This document shows positions 10,239 to 18,239 of a stretch of DNA of 64,000 nt, one piece after another. The DNA comes from Chloroflexota bacterium (GTDB taxonomy: Bacteria; Chloroflexota; Anaerolineae; Anaerolineales; Villigracilaceae): NCBI GenBank assembly GCA_016234555.1, contig JACRBJ010000065.1, positions 62,001 through 126,000 of the forward strand, written 5' to 3'. The translations under genes were made by a program, and so were the position numbers. How positions within the stretch are numbered: position 1 is the stretch's first letter; each line of letters starts with the position of its first letter. Under the pieces are notes generated by a model. The model did not search any database, had not been told where the DNA came from, and saw only the letters and a list, made by a program, of their open reading frames with translations.

Positions 10239-11300
10239 ATGCGAAAACCCCTTGCAATCATCCTGCTCTTATCCCTCTTCCTCGGCTCGTGCAACGCGCA
10301 GCAGCCAAAAACTCCGCTGGTGGTGTTCGCCGCAGGGAGTCTCATCATCCCGTTCGATCACATCGAAAAAGCCTTCGAGGCGAAGTACCCAAACATTGAC
10401 GTGCTGGCTGAATATCACGGAAGCATTCAGGTAATGCGCCATGCCACAGAGTTGCACGAGCCGATTGACGTGGTGGCGACTGCGGACGCGGCGCTGATTC
10501 CCATGCTGATGTACGCGACCAACGTCCCTGAGACGGCGAAGCCCTACGCCGATTGGTACGTCAATTTTGCTAGCAATCATCTCGCGTTGACATATAAAGC
10601 CGAGAGCAAATACGCCGATGAGATCAACTCCGACAACTGGACGGAGGTCATCAGCCGCCCCGACGTGAAGACAGGCATCGCCGACCCGCGCTTCGACGCT
10701 TCGGGCTATCGCGCTTTGATGGCGTTTGCGCTGGCTGAAATTTCGGAGCAGAATTACGGGCTGTTCGACCCGATGTTCAAAGACCAGTTCACCTTCCCCG
10801 TGACCATCTTCCGCGGCGACGAGATGACCACCGTCACCGTGCCCGAAATTTTGGAGACCAAGCCTGAGGCGCATGTCGTCATCCGCGGCGCAAGCATCGA
10901 GTTGATCGCGCGGCTCGAAGCGGGCGACCTGGATTACGCCTTCGAATACGAAAGCGTTATCAAGCAACACAACTTGAAAATGGTCAGCCTGCCCGCCGAG
11001 GTCAATTTGGGTGAGCAGTCGCAGGAGGAATTCTACAAGCAGGTTCAGGTCAACCTGGACTTTCAGCGCTTCGCCACGGTCAAGCCGCAGTTTCGCGGAG
11101 AGCGTATCGGCTACGGCATCACCATCCCAGCCAGCGCGGAGCATCCCGAAGAAGCCGCGCAGTTCATCGCCTTTTTGCTCAGCGACGAAGGACGTGCTAT
11201 TATGGAAGCCGACAGCCACCCCATGTTTGAGACCTTCCCCGCCGACGGCTATGAAAATCTGCCGCCTGGTTTGAAACCGTTCGCAGTCCCAATGAAATGA
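10239..11300 (+). CDS. wtpA: Tungstate/molybdate ABC transporter substrate-binding lipoprotein (WtpA-like)
   Basis: LVVFAAGSLIIPFDHIEKAFEAKYPNIDVLAEYHGSIQVMRHATELHEPIDVVATAD is typical of WtpA. Confidence 0.88.
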   Translation: MRKPLAIILLLSLFLGSCNAQQPKTPLVVFAAGSLIIPFDHIEKAFEAKYPNIDVLAEYHGSIQVMRHATELHEPIDVVATADAALIPMLMYATNVPETAKPYADWYVNFASNHLALTYKAESKYADEINSDNWTEVISRPDVKTGIADPRFDASGYRALMAFALAEISEQNYGLFDPMFKDQFTFPVTIFRGDEMTTVTVPEILETKPEAHVVIRGASIELIARLEAGDLDYAFEYESVIKQHNLKMVSLPAEVNLGEQSQEEFYKQVQVNLDFQRFATVKPQFRGERIGYGITIPASAEHPEEAAQFIAFLLSDEGRAIMEADSHPMFETFPADGYENLPPGLKPFAVPMK

Positions 11301-11303
11301 AAA

Positions 11304-11336
11304 ACCGTCCCGAAGGTTGTAAACCTTCGGGACGGT
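11304..11336. repeat. Intergenic palindrome between the wtpA-like and wtpB-like genes
   Basis: ACCGTCCCGAAGGTT-gta-AACCTTCGGGACGGT. Confidence 0.85.
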
Positions 11337-11350
11337 AAACAGAGACTACA

Positions 11351-12142
11351 TTGAAAAAGCACAACCTGCTCTTCAACCTTATTTTCTCCGCGTTGGGCGG
11401 GTTGTTGCTGCTTTTCATCGTCCTCCCGCTGGTCAGCATTTTGCTAGGAACCACGCCGCAGAATCTATGGCTCGCGCTGACCGACCCCGAAGTGCTGCGT
11501 TCCATCAGCCTGACCTTTGGCGCGGCGGCGGTTGCCACTTCGCTGGCAACCGTCACGGGCGTGCCACTAGCTTTTTTACTGGCGCGGAGAAAATTTCGCG
11601 GCAAGCGACTGCTCGAAGCGCTGGTCAACCTGCCGATTGTGGTTCCGCACACTGCCGCGGGTGTCGCCCTGCTGCTCGTCTTTGGTCGGCGCGGACTGCT
11701 GGGTCAATGGCTGACGCCAATGGGCATCGCCTTCACCGATAACTTCGCGGGAATTGTCGTTGGCATGTTATTCGTCAGCCTGCCGTTCCTGGTCAACATG
11801 AGCCGCGAAGCCTTTTCCCTGCTGGACAATGAACTCGAACTCGTGGCGCTTATTGACGGCGCATCGCCATGGCAGGCGTTCTGGCATGTGTCGCTCCCGC
11901 AGGCCTGGCGCGGCGTACTGGCAGGCGCGTTGATGATGTGGGCGCGCGGCATCAGCGAGTTTGGCGCGGTGGTCATCCTTGCCTATCACCCGAAGATCGT
12001 CCCCGTGCTGGTCTTTGAACGTTTCAACGGATTTGGTCTCGTTGCCGCTCAACCTGTCGCAGCGTTGCTTGTGTTGGTGGCTTTGGCTTCGTTTGCCTTT
12101 CTCAGGTTGTCGCTGGTGAGGGAGAAGGAAAACGAAAAGTAA
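11351..12142 (+). CDS. wtpB: Tungstate/molybdate ABC transporter permease (WtpB/ModB-like); TTG or alternative start
   Basis: Multiple TM helices; permease motifs NLPIVVPHTAAGVALLLVFGRRGLLG and EAA loop LIDGASPWQAFWHVSLPQAWRGVLAGALMMWARGISEFGAVVILAY. Confidence 0.87.
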   Translation: MKKHNLLFNLIFSALGGLLLLFIVLPLVSILLGTTPQNLWLALTDPEVLRSISLTFGAAAVATSLATVTGVPLAFLLARRKFRGKRLLEALVNLPIVVPHTAAGVALLLVFGRRGLLGQWLTPMGIAFTDNFAGIVVGMLFVSLPFLVNMSREAFSLLDNELELVALIDGASPWQAFWHVSLPQAWRGVLAGALMMWARGISEFGAVVILAYHPKIVPVLVFERFNGFGLVAAQPVAALLVLVALASFAFLRLSLVREKENEK

Positions 12143-12220
12143 ATGGGGAAATACGGACTCCAACGCCCCCCGTCGTTGGACGCCAAAAATCAGAGATCTT
12201 TGACACCATTGCCAATATGG

Positions 12221-12276
12221 TTGACATCCGCCACCAATTTGCTGTACAATAATTATGAACATATACCCATAATTAT
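12221..12276 (+). promoter_or_regulatory. Promoter with adjacent inverted-repeat operator candidate
   Basis: TTGACA 12221-12226, 18 nt, TACAAT 12245-12250; ATAATTATG(12249-12257)-N10-CATAATTAT(12268-12276) perfect 9-bp IR overlapping -10/+1. Confidence 0.7.
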
Positions 12277-12296
12277 CGTTTCAAAAGGAGTTTGCC

Positions 12297-12557
12297 ATGA
12301 CGAAGATATTTGTCCGCGAACGGGGGCAGGTTGGAAAGGGTGAAGGACTTCCGCGCTTCGCCGTTGTCGCAGTGGAAGGAAACGGTCTCAAGTTTTTCCA
12401 ACAGCACCTGCGCAAGTCGGAAATCGATAAGATTGCGAAGAGCGTCAACGCCGAGGTTGTGATTCTGCCGCGCGGCACCGGCAAGGATGCCGGGGAAGGC
12501 TCCGGCGGCGGAAAGCGCAAGAAGCTGGTTGCCCGCCCGAAGCGCGTGACCAAGTAA
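12297..12557 (+). CDS. Small protein of unknown function adjacent to DUF134 regulator
   Basis: 86-aa ORF with RBS AAAGGAG; basic C-terminus; immediately upstream of DUF134 gene. Confidence 0.65.
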   Translation: MTKIFVRERGQVGKGEGLPRFAVVAVEGNGLKFFQQHLRKSEIDKIAKSVNAEVVILPRGTGKDAGEGSGGGKRKKLVARPKRVTK

Positions 12558-12558
12558 C

Positions 12559-13008
12559 ATGTCGCGCCCGCGCAAACGCCGTCGGGTTTGGCGCGAACCG
12601 CTGCCCGTCATCTTCAAACCGGTCGGACTTCCGCTGGAAGGTTTGGAGACAGTCACCCTTCTGTACGAAGAGTTGGAAGCAATGCGCCTGATCGACCTCG
12701 ACGGGCATTACCAGGAGGATGCCGCCGAGCAAATGGGCATCTCCCGCTCGACCATCCAGCGCATCGTGACCGAGGCTCGCCGCAAAGTGACCCAGGCACT
12801 CGTCGTCGGGACCGCCCTGCACATCGAAGGCGGAACCTTCCGAGTGCCCGCCGTCCACTGGCAGTGCAATGATTGCGCCCATCTGTGGGAGGTCCAACAC
12901 GGCAGCGGCGAGGGGACGCCAGCACAATGTCCCTCATGTGGCAGTACCTCCATCCGCTTGCGGCGCAGGCGGGGAAACCACCAGCCTAAAAAAACAGCCG
13001 CCGAATAA
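12559..13008 (+). CDS. DUF134/UPF0251 family predicted DNA-binding protein
   Basis: MSRPRKRRRVWREPLPVIFKPVGLPLEGLETVTLLYEELEAMRLIDLDGHYQEDAAEQMGISRSTIQRIVTEARRKV; C-terminal CxxC...CPSCGS zinc ribbon. Confidence 0.9.
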   Translation: MSRPRKRRRVWREPLPVIFKPVGLPLEGLETVTLLYEELEAMRLIDLDGHYQEDAAEQMGISRSTIQRIVTEARRKVTQALVVGTALHIEGGTFRVPAVHWQCNDCAHLWEVQHGSGEGTPAQCPSCGSTSIRLRRRRGNHQPKKTAAE

Positions 13009-13012
13009 AGAA

Positions 13013-13045
13013 ACAGGTCGCCTCGAAAAAGGGCGACCTGTTCTT
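13013..13045. terminator. Hairpin terminator between convergent genes
   Basis: ACAGGTCGCC-tcgaaaaa-GGGCGACCTGT then TTCTT. Confidence 0.7.
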
Positions 13046-13072
13046 ATCTTCCGTCGTTTGACCATGTTGGAG

Positions 13073-13900
13073 TTACTTGACGTAAATCCGCGTCCCGACA
13101 TTCCTGCCGTTCAGAACCTGTGTGATATTCCCCGGCACCAACCCATTGACAATAAACACCTCGCGCACGCTGCGTGCCGTGCTTAGGCTTTCCAACATGC
13201 TGCGTTCCACCGCCAGGTCGTTCAAATCCATGGCGAGTAATTCACTGAGGTCAATCTCCTCGATGAACTTCGCCGATGGGTCTTTCTTCGGGTCGGCAGT
13301 GTAAAGTCCCTTCTCATCCTTGATGAGGACACAGCGTTCCGCGCCCATCACCTCGGCAAGCAAAAACGCGCCGACGTCGGTGCGGTGCGGCGGGATGCGT
13401 CCCACAAGCGGGGGACTCTCAAACAATCCGTAGGGCGGCATGGCATGTGTCACCGGTAAAATTCCGGGCATGAAATAATTCGGCAGCTTGGACAAATCGT
13501 CATGACCGATCTTAATCCCACCCTTCTGGCTGAGCAGGATGGCAATCATCAGGGCGTTCTGCTCGCTGATGCTCGACCCCAGTTTGGCGAGCACCCCGGT
13601 CGGCATCCCCAAATCGGTGGCGATGGCGTATGCGTGACGGGCGCGGGTCCCGCCGCCGGTGGAGATCAGAATCTTGTGCGACTTCCGCGCTTCGACCAGT
13701 TCATCCAAAATGGGCAGGAGAGCCGTACGTCCGCGGTCGATGATGCTCTGTCCGCCGACCTTGACCACGACGAGGTCGGGCATCAGGCGGTGAATGGGCG
13801 TGGTATCAGTGCTGGCAAGGAGGGCTTTATCCATGAGTGATTCGCCCATCAAGGGTGATTCGATTTGTAAACGTCCGCTGGCATCGCGTTGAATGGTCAT
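13073..13900 (-). CDS. Molybdenum/tungsten storage protein-like amino acid kinase (UMP-kinase-like fold)
   Basis: PDLVVVKVGGQSIIDRGRTALLPILDELVEA...ISTGGGTRARHAYAIATDLGMPTGVLAKLGSSISEQNA...VGRIPPHRTDVGAFLLAEVMGAERCVLIKDEKGLYTADP; resembles MosA/MosB; RBS GGAG upstream of MTIQRD. Confidence 0.78.
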   Translation of the reverse strand: MTIQRDASGRLQIESPLMGESLMDKALLASTDTTPIHRLMPDLVVVKVGGQSIIDRGRTALLPILDELVEARKSHKILISTGGGTRARHAYAIATDLGMPTGVLAKLGSSISEQNALMIAILLSQKGGIKIGHDDLSKLPNYFMPGILPVTHAMPPYGLFESPPLVGRIPPHRTDVGAFLLAEVMGAERCVLIKDEKGLYTADPKKDPSAKFIEEIDLSELLAMDLNDLAVERSMLESLSTARSVREVFIVNGLVPGNITQVLNGRNVGTRIYVK

Positions 13901-14046
13901 ATTTTCTCCATGAGTGATGTGGCTAAAAACTGCCCCGGCAGTATAGCATAATTCCTGACAACACCTGTCCAAAAGGCGGGGTGTCCCCCGTACCTTGCGA
14001 TCAAAAACTGAACTTATAGGCAGGTTGGCGGGGAGAAAAAACATAT

Positions 14047-14088
14047 TATAATGCTCATGCTTTCTGATAAGTTTTTCCTTATCTGAAA
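14047..14088 (+). promoter_or_regulatory. -10 box plus island operator (1 mismatch in palindrome) upstream of tupA fusion
   Basis: TATAAT 14047-14052; TTTCTGATAAG(14061-14071)-tttttc-CTTATCTGAAA(14078-14088); same -10-to-motif distance as at 6726-6767. Confidence 0.8.
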
Positions 14089-14163
14089 ACCTCAAAGACA
14101 CAAAGCATTTCCACATGGAAAAACATCGGAAGCAAAACCTTTTTGTTCCAAGGAGAAGAAAAA

Positions 14164-15483
14164 ATGTCCCGCACGATCAAGTTTGTTTTGCTCATGGGGC
14201 TGGTCCTCTCGCTGGCGCTGTCCGCCTGCGGAACCCCCACCCCCACAGCGGCTCCAGCCGTTGAAGCGCCCACCGCCACCGAAGCCCCCGCAGCGACGGA
14301 AGCGCCTGCCGCCGAAGCCCCATCCACCGAACCGATTCTGACTGTCACCGGCGCTGTGGATACCGAACTGGCGCTCTCCGAAGCCGACCTTCGCGGCATG
14401 GAAGTTGTTCAACTCAAGGCTGAACATCCCAAGAAGGGACCCACCGACTACGAAGGCGTCCGCCTGAGTGAAGTGCTTGCCAAGGCAGGCGTTCAGGATG
14501 GAGCCAGCGCCCTGCTCTTCACCGCCAGCGACGGCTATGAGTCCGAAGTCGCCTACGCCGATGTGGAAGCCTGCGCCGAATGTCTGGTTGCCTTCGACGG
14601 CTCCGACCTCGTCATGGTCATGCCTGGACTGCCCAGCAAAGCCTGGGCGAAGATGGTCGTCAAGATCGAGGTCAAAGCTGAAGCGCCCGCTGCGGCTGAA
14701 CCTCCCGCCAACCCGAACATCATCCTCGCCACCACCACCTCCACCCAGGATTCGGGCTTGCTCGATGTCCTCATCCCCATGTTCGAGGAACAGACCGGCT
14801 ACACCGTGCAGACCATCGCCGTCGGTTCGGGCGAAGCGATGAAGATGGGCGAAGAAGGCAACGCCGACGTGCTGCTCGTCCACGCCCCCGCCTCCGAAGT
14901 GGAATTCATGGACGGCGGATTTGGCAAAGACCGCGCCCTCGTCATGCACAACGACTTCATCATCGTCGGCCCCGCCGAAGACCCCGCCAAGATCAAAGAC
15001 TTCGGCCCCAAGGATGCCTTTGTCGCCATTTACAACGCGGCTGTCCCCTTCGTCTCCCGCGGCGATGACTCCGGCACACATAAGAAGGAAGTCAGCTTCT
15101 GGAAGAAAGCCGAACTTGACCCCTCCACCGAGAAGCCCGAATGGTTCATCGAGACCGGTCAGGGCATGGGCGCTTCGCTCACCGTGGCTTCCGAGAAGGG
15201 CGCGTACATCATTACCGATCGCGCCACCTATCTCGCCAACAAGGACAACCTCCAGTTGGAGATTTTGCTCGAAGGCAACAACGCCCTGTTGAATGTCTAC
15301 CATGTCATCACCGTCAATCCCGATAAATGGCCAAAGGCGAATTACGATGGCGCAGTGGCTTTCTCCAAGTTCATGACCGACCCCGAAACCCAAAAGGTCA
15401 TCGGCGAATTCGGCTTGGAAAAATTTGGTCAGCCGCTCTTCTATCCCGATGCTGACAAGACCGATGCGGATTTGGGACTGTAA
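14164..15483 (+). CDS. tupA: Fusion lipoprotein: molybdopterin-oxidoreductase-like domain plus TupA tungstate-binding protein
   Basis: RBS AAGGAG; N-terminal LTVTGAVDTELALSEADLRGMEVVQLKAEHPKKGPTDYEGVRLSEVLAKAGVQDGASALLFTASDGY...; C-terminal NPNIILATTTSTQDSGLLDVLIPMFEEQTGYTVQTIAVGSGEAMKMGEEGNADVLLVHAP typical TupA. Confidence 0.88.
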   Translation: MSRTIKFVLLMGLVLSLALSACGTPTPTAAPAVEAPTATEAPAATEAPAAEAPSTEPILTVTGAVDTELALSEADLRGMEVVQLKAEHPKKGPTDYEGVRLSEVLAKAGVQDGASALLFTASDGYESEVAYADVEACAECLVAFDGSDLVMVMPGLPSKAWAKMVVKIEVKAEAPAAAEPPANPNIILATTTSTQDSGLLDVLIPMFEEQTGYTVQTIAVGSGEAMKMGEEGNADVLLVHAPASEVEFMDGGFGKDRALVMHNDFIIVGPAEDPAKIKDFGPKDAFVAIYNAAVPFVSRGDDSGTHKKEVSFWKKAELDPSTEKPEWFIETGQGMGASLTVASEKGAYIITDRATYLANKDNLQLEILLEGNNALLNVYHVITVNPDKWPKANYDGAVAFSKFMTDPETQKVIGEFGLEKFGQPLFYPDADKTDADLGL

Positions 15484-15569
15484 GAAAGTAGACAGGTAAA
15501 CAGGTAAAACAGGTACACAGGAATTTTTTCCATGTGTACCTGTTTCCTTGTATACTTGCGTACTTCCCT

Positions 15570-16214
15570 ATGACAGACATCTTTGAAATCACCGCTCTCT
15601 CCCTGCAAGTCTCGACTGTTGCAACCCTCGTCAGCCTGTTGATTGGTCTGCCGTTTGGGACGTGGCTCGCGCTCGGCGACTTTCGCGGGCGTTCGTTCAT
15701 CCTGAGCGTGGTCAACACGGGCATGGCGCTTCCGCCTGTGGTGGTCGGCTTGGTGGTGGCAATGACCCTCTGGCGCAGCGGTCCGCTTGGAGGCTTGAAG
15801 TTGATTTACACGCCCTGGGCAATCATCATTGCGCAGACGGTCATCTCCGCACCCGTGGTGACAGGTCTCACGGCGGCGGCGTTGGCGGCGCTCGATCCGC
15901 GTTTGCAACAACAACTTCTTGGGCTGGGGGCGTCCCGTCCGCAGATGATCTGGATGCTGTGGCGTGAAGCCCGCCTGCCGCTCCTCGCCGCGTTGATGGC
16001 TGGATTCGGTTCCGTCATCTCGGAGGTCGGCGCTTCGATGATGGTCGGCGGCAACATTCGCGGACAAACCCGTGTGCTGACCACCGCCATCGTACTGGAA
16101 ACCTCCAAAGGCGAGTTCGAGCGCGCGCTGGCTCTTTCCGCCCTGTTGCTGATCATCACCTATCTCATCAACCTCGCCCTGACCTGGATTCAGCAAAAGG
16201 GGCACAAGCGATGA
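15570..16214 (+). CDS. tupB: Tungstate ABC transporter permease (TupB)
   Basis: MTDIFEITALSLQVSTVATLVSLLIGLPFGTWLA...NTGMALPPVVVGLVVAMTLWRSGPLG...VISEVGASMMVGGNIRGQTRVLTTAIVLET; downstream of TupA. Confidence 0.9.
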   Translation: MTDIFEITALSLQVSTVATLVSLLIGLPFGTWLALGDFRGRSFILSVVNTGMALPPVVVGLVVAMTLWRSGPLGGLKLIYTPWAIIIAQTVISAPVVTGLTAAALAALDPRLQQQLLGLGASRPQMIWMLWREARLPLLAALMAGFGSVISEVGASMMVGGNIRGQTRVLTTAIVLETSKGEFERALALSALLLIITYLINLALTWIQQKGHKR

Positions 16215-16930
16215 ACAAATTGATTACCATCCGCGACCTGTTGATCAGGCGCAATCATCGCGATGCCCTGCGCGTGGACTCGCTGGACATCCCACGCGGC
16301 GAGACGCTGGCAGTGGTTGGGCCGAATGGCGCGGGGAAGAGCACGCTTTTGTTGTCGTTGGCGCACTTACTCAAGCCTGCAAAGGGCGAAGTCAAATATG
16401 ACGGGAAATATCTGCGCGAGTGGAGCGAACTCGAATATCGCAGAAAGATTGCCTTCGTTTTTCAAGACCCGCTGTTGATGGACATGACGGTCGAGGAAAA
16501 CGTCGCTCTCGGATTGAAATTCCGGGGAGTGGACAAGGCGGAATCACACATCCGCGCCGAAAAGTGGATGACAGCCATGGGCGTGGATTCGCTTGCCAAA
16601 CGGAGGGCTGGTCAGCTTTCAGGAGGCGAAGCCCAACGGGTGAGTCTGGCTCGCGCCTTCGTCCTCGATCCCGAACTGCTTCTGATGGACGAACCCTTCT
16701 CGGCTGTCGACCCGCAAACCCGTGGACAGTTGATGAAGGATTTGTCCGAACTGCTGTCGCACGACCATCGCACGACAATCTTTGTCACGCACAACCTCAA
16801 GGAAGCCGCGCAAATGGGTGACCGCGTGGCGGTGGTCATCGGCGGCGAGTTGAAGCAGGTAGGCGTGCCAAACCATATCAAGGGAAACCCGATTGACGAA
16901 AGCGTGAGGAAGTTTTTGAAAGAGTTGTGA
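16211..16930 (+). CDS. tupC: Tungstate ABC transporter ATP-binding protein (TupC)
   Basis: Walker A GPNGAGKSTLL, LSGGEAQRVSLARA, Walker B LLLMDEPF; overlaps tupB by 4 nt. Confidence 0.93.
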   Translation: MNKLITIRDLLIRRNHRDALRVDSLDIPRGETLAVVGPNGAGKSTLLLSLAHLLKPAKGEVKYDGKYLREWSELEYRRKIAFVFQDPLLMDMTVEENVALGLKFRGVDKAESHIRAEKWMTAMGVDSLAKRRAGQLSGGEAQRVSLARAFVLDPELLLMDEPFSAVDPQTRGQLMKDLSELLSHDHRTTIFVTHNLKEAAQMGDRVAVVIGGELKQVGVPNHIKGNPIDESVRKFLKEL

Positions 16931-16939
16931 AGTGATATT

Positions 16940-17701
16940 GTGGGAACGTTGAATCTTTATTACGCCAAACCGCGCGTTTCCAGTCAGGATGAGGTGGACC
17001 TGGCTGTATCCTTTTGCGACCAGATCGCGCCTGCCATAAAGAACGCCCGCCTCGCGCGCGAGTTACACGATTCAGTCGCCCAAACCATCTTCTCCGCAAG
17101 CCTGATCGCCGATGTCCTGCCCACCATCTGGGAACAAAATCCAGCCGAAGCCAGGGGCGCGCTGAACGATCTGCGAAAACTGACACACGGTGCGCTTGCT
17201 GAAATGCGCACCCTGCTGCTGGAGCTGCGCCCCAGTGAGTTGGGTGATGTAGGGCTGGCGGATTTGCTCAAGCAACTGGCGGAAGGCATTTCAGGGCGCA
17301 TTCGCGCACAGGTGAAAGTCCGTGTCGAAGGCGAGGCAATCTTGCCGACAGAGGTTAAACTGGCTTTTTACCGTATCGCCCAGGAGGCGCTGAACAATGC
17401 AGCAAAACATTCCGGCGCAGACAAGGTGGAAATCGAACTGCGGTCCCTGCCGGCGTCCGCTTCGAGGAGGAAAAGAAAGGGAAAGCGAACGCCATCCAAC
17501 CCGCGGATATTTTCGGAATTCGTTTCCCTGTCCATTCGAGATAACGGACGCGGTTTCGATCCGAAGTCTGTCATGAGCGAAAATTTGGGGTTGGGGATTA
17601 TGCAGGAGCGCGCCGCGAATCTGCAGATCACCCTGTCCATCCATAGCAAACCGCGCAAAGGCGCCGAAGTTCTGCTGCAATGGACCAACCCCGGTAAATA
17701 G
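16940..17701 (+). pseudogene. 5'-truncated NarL-type sensor histidine kinase (GAF end, HisKA_3, HATPase_c)
   Basis: Begins with the last part of a GAF domain (GTLNLYYAKPRVSSQDEVDLAVSFCDQIAPAIKNARLARELHDSVAQTIFSASL); no upstream sensor domain; flanked by direct repeats of the tupC 3' end. Confidence 0.65.
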
Positions 17702-17859
17702 AGAGACGCAGCAAGAAAAAAGTTCAACGCGGCGGGGGTCATCGGCGTGAATTGAAACAGGCGGGAACGCCGGAACATCTCGAGGAAAATTCAATTGACG
17801 AAAGCCCAAGGTGATTTTTGAAAGAGTTATGAATTGTGGAAATATCGAAAGAGCCGTTT

Positions 17860-18225
17860 TTAATCCACGGCAACCACAAAGGCAATCGCATGGCTTTCCG
17901 TGTGACTCAAACTCACAGACCAGTGCGATAGTCCCAACTTCTCCGCAAGTTTTTGCGCCTCGCCATGCAGGTGCAAATGCGGGGTTCGGTTTTCGTCGCT
18001 TCGGATTTCGATCTCCAGCCAGCCGACGACGCCGATGCCGCAGCCCAGCGCCTTGGAGACAGCCTCCTTCGCCGCGAACCTTGCCGCAAGCGACGTAACC
18101 CTGTCGTTGCTGTCGCGCCGCTCAGCCTCGGTAAAAATCCGCGCGAGGAACCTCTCGCCGTGACGCTCGATTGCCTCGCGGACGCGGGAGACTTCCACCA
18201 GGTCAACGCCGGTTCGTAAGTTCAT
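17860..18225 (-). CDS. acpS: Holo-ACP synthase
   Basis: GVDLVEVSRVREAIERHGERFLARIFTEAE...AARFAAKEAVSKALG...WSVSLSHTESHAIAFVV. Confidence 0.92.
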   Translation of the reverse strand: MNLRTGVDLVEVSRVREAIERHGERFLARIFTEAERRDSNDRVTSLAARFAAKEAVSKALGCGIGVVGWLEIEIRSDENRTPHLHLHGEAQKLAEKLGLSHWSVSLSHTESHAIAFVVAVD

Positions 18226-18239
18226 CGCAAATCACCAAC

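Noticed and set aside
14092-15393. 433-aa Gly-rich minus-strand ORF opposite the tupA fusion
   Set aside because: Low-complexity antisense shadow of a TupA-coding region.
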